DNA of 64,000 nucleotides. Source: Hymenolepis diminuta (lineage: Eukaryota > Platyhelminthes > Cestoda > Cyclophyllidea > Hymenolepididae). The DNA lies in NCBI GenBank assembly GCA_900708905.1, contig CAADRB010000008.1, forward strand, positions 2,096,390 to 2,160,389. The letters run 5' to 3'. Both the position numbers and the translations under genes were made by a program. Of this stretch, positions 58,501 to 64,000 are shown piece after piece; position 1 is the first letter of the stretch, and the number at the start of each line of letters is the position of its first letter. The notes below the pieces were generated by a model. It was not told the origin of the DNA and searched no databases. It worked only from the letters and a program-made list of their open reading frames with translations.

Positions 58501-61430
58501 AATACGTAACAATAAGCAATTCTGTGTTGAGTATAGGCGATCATAACTGTGTAAGGATTTTTTTTCCCACAATGAATGGATGAAGATTTAAGGTCACCAA
58601 AACATTTGATCTTCAAAATTCAGTTATTTTTATTATTTATTTATTTTGGTGGTATCTCCACTTATTGTTAAATAGCAGAAAATTGTTGCATTTGCCGTTG
58701 ACTCCTTGGAAGAAACTCATTTTCGACACCTTTCTCTCAATCTATCACTTGCAAAAAGTGCGCATTCTGATAAAAATTATTTCAGAGTCCTCTGATAGTG
58801 CCAGGTATGTACAAATTATGGGGCCAAGGGTAAGCCAATGTTTATCCGAGAATTAAAATAAAACAAACCAGATGCGGAGCGAAAACTGTTGAGTTCAAGT
58901 AAAATGATTATTGATCAACCCGTTTTTGGATAATTAGACGTCACCATTAGTGCCGTTTTCAAATCGTACCTCTCTCTAGTTCGTGTTTTTATGACTCAGA
59001 TGCTTGGGATTTCTCACATTATTTCACCGTAACTTGTAGTTCTCAACCTCGCTGAATCCGAACACTTATTGTTTAATGGGAAGTAGCTGGTCGTTACCGT
59101 TATTGTTATGACCCACAGTAAAGCAAAAAATGTACAATTTTTAATTGTGGAAAGCAACTGCCATGGAATAACGAATCGTCTTACTTTATTTGATTTTTGG
59201 ATTCGGGTTGTACAATATTTGCTAAATGAACAGTTCACGTTCCTGACTTCAAATTTCACGATTCTTCCCCTGGAATTCAGCAAATGCTTGTCTGTGATGT
59301 TCAGTACCTATTGACCTTTTTTAATAAAAAAGGGTCGATCTTGCGGCTCTAATCAATTTTATCTTCCAACTGATGAGAAAACAGGTTGATTATACACGAT
59401 TTTCAGCAACTTACAGTTTTAATATAGCAGAGATGAGGAGCCTAAAATTCTTAACCCAACAGAGCTCCATAAGCTGTGTCCGCTCAAGGTGAAATTAGTT
59501 GGTTATATTCGATATTTCCTAGAGCTTCCGTTAAGTGAAATTTACCCAAAGAATCCTCCATTTTTTGAAATTCCATATCGATTATAATAGTACATATAGA
59601 CAGAATCCCTAATCGGCCTTTCAAGTATCTGATTTTCTGGATTATTGCAACGTTTACTGTGTAGTTAAAATGTGAAAACGTGTTTTTCGTGGAATATACC
59701 TTTCGTTACACATTTGAGATGGTTTGAAACGATATCTGGTATTTAGCTTTTTCCACTACTATGAAATTACATTTATGGGTGGGCTTCGGCTTTCAAAATA
59801 ATATGTAATTTCTTGAAATTTGAGAATGGTCATCCTGCGCTTTTTCACACATTTCAGTTAATAAGTATTTAATTTGTTGCAGATTGAAATAGCTTTCATG
59901 GTTAGAAAAAGATTAATTTAATTGAAGATCGAAGTGAGAGAATTACTGTATCACATTTGCTGTCCGTACTGGTACTTCCGGTCTATGGCTCATCAATATG
60001 ATTCGATATCCAATTGCAGATATTTATCAATAATCCATTCAGGTGCTCAGATGTATGCTTTTGATCGTATACTTCGTAATCATGGGTTTGTGCTAGAACA
60101 ATTCTTAATCTGGAGTTCGGAGATGGAGCTAATCTCTGGAATTTATTTTGATTCGAAGGTAAGAACATGTTTCTACATGTTCGAGTGTTTGTTAAAACGT
60201 AAATTTCTTTCTTATTTGTATGTTGCCCACAACAAGTCACAAAATTACAATTTTTCATCCCGGGAAGGCATATGAACACAGGGACCGGTTCAATGTTGGC
60301 TAAAAAAGGGGATCGGGTTGAGGTCGAAACCAAAATTAAGGAACCAAAAGAGTCCCTAAAATTTTTCTCCTTTGAATTCTCGTTGTACGCATTTTGCTTC
60401 TTGTATGTAATCCAGCGCTCCATATTATAATGCTCCAATGTTCAAATTTCATGATTTTGTCTTTATGTTCTTAAGTAAATTCATGGTCGCGGATTGATCG
60501 ATTGATTACTTCTGGTTGTTTGGCAACCACCTTGGACACGTTTTTCTTCTTATAACTCGGATACTAACAAACGTGATTTTGATGAAGCTGAGTGATTAAA
60601 TATCTGATGCAACTGCATGTTGACAAATATATAATCTGACTGCCATTGTAATAATGCTGGGCACCCACTGATGTACGCTAAGACTAACACTGCTCAGACC
60701 CCAGAAGGAAAATGACAAGTTATTGTAGATCAGTGATGGCTTCTTTTCATTTTATTAAGAAATTATAACTGTTTGCATATTGCTTTGAATATGTGGGGCT
60801 GACTGGCTGTGCGATTAGCCAGTAATATAGCTCTGGGAAGACCACGAGGTTCCCAAGTAAACAATATTCGAAGAATACAACGCTCGAAGAAAGAGGAGTT
60901 TACAGTAACTTTCAATTTCTTTTCTGGACATTGGAAATATTCGGTTCTGCTCCCTATCATTATCATTTTGTGCAAATCTTTTCTCATAAATTCCTTTCTT
61001 TTAATTTTTAAGGATTTAGTACTGGAATCGAAAATGTAATTTGTTGGTTTTTTCTTTTAAAAATAGAATGGTATTATCTTTTCTCTTTATACCCTCACCG
61101 TTACAGAATAAAGAAGTGAAATCTCCCTTCGTAATCGAAACCAACGCCACTTATATTCAAGACGTCTGCCAAGATCATGCATTCGCCACTGATCAGCCTT
61201 GTTTATCTGAAGAACATGTCAGTGGACTTTGTCGCAGTAATCCTCCCTCCGATCACAATTATTGGGCAGTTTGTATGACCGCTATGTTTGGTGATCGTCT
61301 ATTGGTCAGGGACATGTCTCGTGATCTTCTCTTTAGCCTAGAGCAATGTCTCAAGGATTCCCAGGATGGCGCTAGAAGGTCACATATCGAAGCGGCTTTG
61401 GAGGTCATTTCTATGGAATTAACTTATTAA
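52521..61430 (+). CDS. DIPK2: DIPK2 (divergent protein kinase domain 2)-like protein, 5' start unresolved
   Basis: Secretory-pathway divergent kinase related to vertebrate DIPK2A/DIPK2B (C3orf58/CXorf36). Exons: 52521-52860, 53976-54246, 56201-56420, 56490-56699, 61107-61430; 454 aa without an initiator, and all phases join. Residues 31-51 form a membrane anchor (WFYISTIGFLIALGMGLHIY). CPACFGQSACPAFFRGG follows, the hallmark Cys block of the family (animal CPACFGTSWCRRFLNGQ). NEGWPFPLQIGACGRM matches the animal 'DEGWPFAKYLGACGRM', and DHNYWAVC matches 'DHNYYAVC'. There is no ATG before the anchor; TAG at 52518-52520 closes the frame. Kinase residues appear altered (VLR124, Q336). Introns 2 and 4 are 2.0 and 4.4 kb. 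AATAAA at about 61517 may be the poly(A) signal. Confidence 0.88.
53451..53650 (+). repeat. tRNA-like SINE, copy 3
   Basis: It lies in DIPK2 intron 1. A-box-like TAGTGTAGCGGTTAATG and B-box-like GGGTTTGATGTCC are 32 nt apart. It shares CGTTTGTGAAGCC with copy 1 (CGTTTGCGAAGTC) and the 3' block with copy 2. It is the best preserved of the three copies. Confidence 0.65.
54247..56200 (+). other. DIPK2 intron 2 with repeat F copy
   Basis: A 1.95-kb GT-AG intron. It contains repeat F copy 2 (55130-55245). An open frame at 54275-54481 is not supported as an exon. Confidence 0.5.
55130..55245 (+). repeat. unnamed repeat F, copy 2
   Basis: Matches 22940-23060 as described there. It contains CACTGATGAGTATTGAAATC, which is not conserved in the other copy. 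Confidence 0.4.
59248..59480 (+). repeat. unnamed repeat E, copy 3 (diverged)
   Basis: CTTCAAATTTCACGATTC, then cagcaaatgcttgtctgtgatgttcagtac, corresponds to TTTAAATTTCATGATTC, then gagcaaattcttgtccatgatatccagcgc, at 48.6 kb. The downstream gattttcagcaactta block is also shared. Confidence 0.5.
60440..60600 (+). repeat. unnamed repeat E, copy 4 (diverged)
   Basis: GTTCAAATTTCATGATTTTG, then aagtaaattcatggtcgcgg, and a later acgtgattttgatgaagctgag block equivalent to the aacatgatttt blocks of copy 2. Confidence 0.4.
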
Positions 61431-63398
61431 AAAACTTTGATTTTACGAACTACTAACTGTAATTTACCTGGTTGTCTGTTTTAACCCTAATGTAACACTC
61501 CAATTGTTTTTTTTTAAATAAATTATTTGAAGTTTATTTAATATTTTCTTGATTTTAAAAGGTTTAGCATCGTATTCTCGTTCAAACTAATGTCTAATTT
61601 TTCATAACAGTCGCGGAATGCAATGATATATTAGTAGTATTTATATCTACAGTGCTGTTTTATTTCTATCATATAGGATTTTGTTGAAGTATTCGTTTTA
61701 TCCTTGAAGAGCACTTAGATATATATAAAGATTTATCGGCTAGGTAGAAGACTCTGCCTAAGCTAACACCCTTCTAACATGTAAGGACCACCATAAGCAT
61801 GAAAAAGGGACAGAGTTTGTAATAGAACTAGGATAGACGATCTAGAAAACTGTGGAAAGTGGAGTGAAAATAAATTTTATTTAATTTAGGATAATTTTAC
61901 AACCAAGAGAGTGTAAAGACTAACAACCAGAGGTAGACGATGTATATTTGAGGTCCTTTGGATAGTTAAATGTTAGAAGAAGAGTTGATAAGTCTCAAAC
62001 ATCGAGAACATGAACTCACTCAGATACCTGGTGCTCCTGAGCCTTAAACTTTGGAATATTGCAACATGCATTATGCACGTTACTTTGAAATTGGACCACC
62101 TGGTGTATCAGGAAATCAAATGAAGTAATGTTTTTTATGGTAACTGTACGTTGTTTTACTTGAATTTAACGGTCTCTTTTCTCCCATATTGGGACATTTT
62201 CCTATTTGTTAAATGCTTTCTCATAATTAAGTGTAGACGTTTTTGCTTTGCCGTGGTTAAAACTAATATTAATCATCATTAAAATATTTTATTTTTTACT
62301 TGATGATAAGCTTAACTTGCTTCCCGACATAATTCTTTATATCTCAAAGACGCCGTAGATTACGTCTTAGTACTGGCTCCAACAGAGAGCAGGAAGGCAG
62401 AAAGGAGAAGTCTACATAGTTAAGAAGGAAATTTAATTATGAAATATAAATAACATGGAACATTAAACCATATTGAGATGACGTGGGAGAGGGTTTCCGC
62501 GGGGACACGGGACACATACAGGTCAGTCTATGTAACAAAAAAAGAGGGAACTGAGTTAATGAAGGGAAATGGAGAAAATTGTCATATTGGTATAATTCAA
62601 TCCGAACAAGTTTGTTCTGGACATTAGTCTTCGAAATTATAAATGATGGAAAATTTTTTCTTATACTAATGAATATTTCACGCAAATTGCGTATTCACTT
62701 TAGCCCCTGTATCTATTTGAAAGACGGATTAGTGGTATTCTTACTCAGACGAAGCAATCCCAGACTGAATTACGTTTATCCCCTCCTTATCGCATTTTGT
62801 GTGAATAGTGTCGTACTATTTTCGAACTAATGACCTCTTCAGACGTCACAATGCAAACCACAACTCGGTCATCCCAGAGATTTCTTTGGTAAAATAGACT
62901 CGATACAGTTAAATCTAATTCGGACAAAAATGGATACAACTCGCGAAGTACTAAGTAGTAGATCTTATAGAATTATTCATTTTCGAAAATTGCTATCTCT
63001 CCATTACAATCTGCATTATATCAGAAATGTTTTCATCATCAAGACAGTAAAATTTGCGTCTAGACCTGTCTGAATCGGAGTAATTAACTGATTTAAATCT
63101 CAGTATCGGGGTCTTCTAACCCCAATTTGATATGAAAAGTGAGGCAACTCAAATGACCAAAAAACTTCAACTGCGTTGAAGTCATTCCTTTGAGTTAATC
63201 AAGACATCAGACCACAGAAATAAATTATTCAAACCCCACCTCTTTTACCCTTTTGCTCACACCAATGCCGTCTATCTCATCGCCTATTGGCTATTTATGC
63301 CGTAGTTAACACTTACGCACTTACGGTGTTCGACCACACTGAAAGATGGAGGTCTTTTTCACCTCCGTCCTTATTCAGAAGGCAACTACACTGTCAAA
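61431..63398. other. intergenic region between DIPK2 and claudin-like gene 2
   Basis: AT-rich. Apart from the coding-like segment at 61970-62128, nothing is recognised. An inverted CCAAT box (CCTATTGGCTA) lies at 63283-63293, about 105 bp before the ATG at 63399. Confidence 0.45.
61970..62128 (+). pseudogene. short coding-like segment with one in-frame stop, unrecognised
   Basis: ATG-led 25-codon frame (starting MLEEELISLKHREHELTQ), a TAA, then 26 more codons in the same frame (YCNMHYARYFEIGPPG) and a TAA. Composition and residue pattern look protein-like, and both halves share a frame, so this may be a pseudogene fragment with one premature stop. There is no family match I can name. No clear splice sites flank it. 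Confidence 0.25.
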
Positions 63399-63567
63399 AT
63401 GAGAACAGCACGTAAACTTTGGGTCAGCCTAGTGACAGCCGGAATCTTTTGTATACTTGCTGCTATAGCAACCAACCTAACGGCGGTTATATTCCCCCAT
63501 TGGATGGAATATAGTAAAGCCAATGCTGATGTATATCCCAATCGTGGAGTCCTGGAGAGTTGTAAAG
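63399..63567 (+). CDS. claudin-like four-transmembrane protein, exon 1 (partial)
   Basis: The first exon encodes 56 residues, ending at a GGTATGT donor (phase 1). It begins MRTARKLWVSL. A hydrophobic TM1 (LVTAGIFCILAAIATNLTAV) is followed by PHWMEYS and NRGVLESC, the W ... G-x-L-x-x-C order of the claudin-like first extracellular loop. Acceptors at 63626, 63957 and 63973 lead to early stops in the required frame, so exon 2 probably lies beyond 64000. It is on the same strand as the 38.5-kb claudin-like gene, with similar architecture but little sequence identity. Confidence 0.6.
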
Positions 63568-64000
63568 GTATGTACATTCAAACAAAACTTATCTAAATCA
63601 AACAAATATCCTTCATGAATTTTAGCTAAATTATTCAACTCTTAACTAAAATACGATTTTAATTTTTTGGATCTCCTTCGTAAAATATTAAATAATTTTT
63701 TGGTAAGGAGATGAGAAAAAAAGTTTATTAATTAAAAGAATATTTCACACATTAGATACTGTTTCGGTTTCATTTTTGATGAAATATTTGTGACACTGTC
63801 CCAATAATAATCTAATCCGAAGACCTGTTTTAACCAGGGTTAATTATATAATTCGATTGAGGATTTTGGGTATAAGGATATGAGTTTAAGAAATCTTTCA
63901 TTAAGTCCTCAATTTTATATTGCCTGAAAATACCACTTAGTCGTTTTATGTAATTTTAGCCTCTGCTTTTTAGTAAAAAGCAAATTATTTAGTTAATGAC
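63568..64000 (+). other. start of intron 1 of claudin-like gene 2
   Basis: AT-rich sequence without features, running to the window end. Confidence 0.5.

Larger units (their letters stand above)
56700..61106 (+). other. DIPK2 intron 4 with repeat E copies
   Basis: A 4.4-kb GT-AG intron, the longest in the window. It has repeat E-like copies at about 59248-59480 and 60440-60600. No coding exon fits, because exons 4 and 5 join in phase where the family alignment continues. Confidence 0.5.

Noticed and set aside
1..64000. search for CRISPR arrays, bacterial operons or rRNA
   Set aside because: None seen; the window is intron-bearing animal nuclear DNA.

Overview
The window is a eukaryotic nuclear segment. 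It is AT-rich, split into many small exons by GT-AG introns, and carries decayed LTR retrotransposons and mariner-type transposons. Introns as short as 33, 37 and 41-42 nt, the retrotransposon protein types, and protein-level matches to metazoan families with strong divergence point to a parasitic flatworm (Platyhelminthes), most likely a tapeworm or fluke. The species cannot be fixed from the sequence alone. There is one 33-base run of N at 43149-43181.

Layout. 1-10282 is a transposon graveyard: the 3' end of a Ty3/gypsy element with its LTR (LTR family A, with a second copy at 4468), a heavily mutated gag-pol of a second gypsy element (about 5980-9640), and its 3' LTR (family B, with other copies at about 1.85 kb and 41.7 kb). 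11651-14979 (+) is COP9 signalosome subunit 1 (7 exons). 15271-30525 (-) is an OCRL/INPP5B-type inositol polyphosphate 5-phosphatase, reconstructed in 19 phase-consistent exons (1168 aa: PH, linker, 5-phosphatase, ASH, RhoGAP-like). It converges tail-to-tail on CSN1 and hosts a dead mariner in one intron. 30.5-38.3 kb is mainly intergenic, with another broken gypsy element on the minus strand. 38530-41376 (+) is a claudin-like four-membrane-span protein (7 exons). 41.7-45.6 kb holds an LTR, the gap and a second mariner-type relic. 45670-51740 (+) is a DEK chromatin protein (5 exons). 52521-61430 (+) is a DIPK2-type divergent, probably inactive, secretory-pathway kinase (5 exons) whose first visible exon has no usable ATG. 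63399 onward (+) is the first exon of a second claudin-like gene, cut by the window end.

The genes are unrelated housekeeping or membrane functions with no evident shared pathway: CSN1 (cullin deneddylation), OCRL (PI(4,5)P2 turnover and trafficking), DEK (chromatin), DIPK2 (Golgi/secretory), and two tetraspan membrane proteins. I see no convincing novel biological system. The most interesting points are the DIPK2 start that may depend on a spliced leader ending in AUG, the Arg-finger-like residue in the OCRL RhoGAP domain, a stopless 63-nt in-frame intron, a cluster of tRNA-like SINE copies around DEK/DIPK2, and several multi-copy unnamed repeats.
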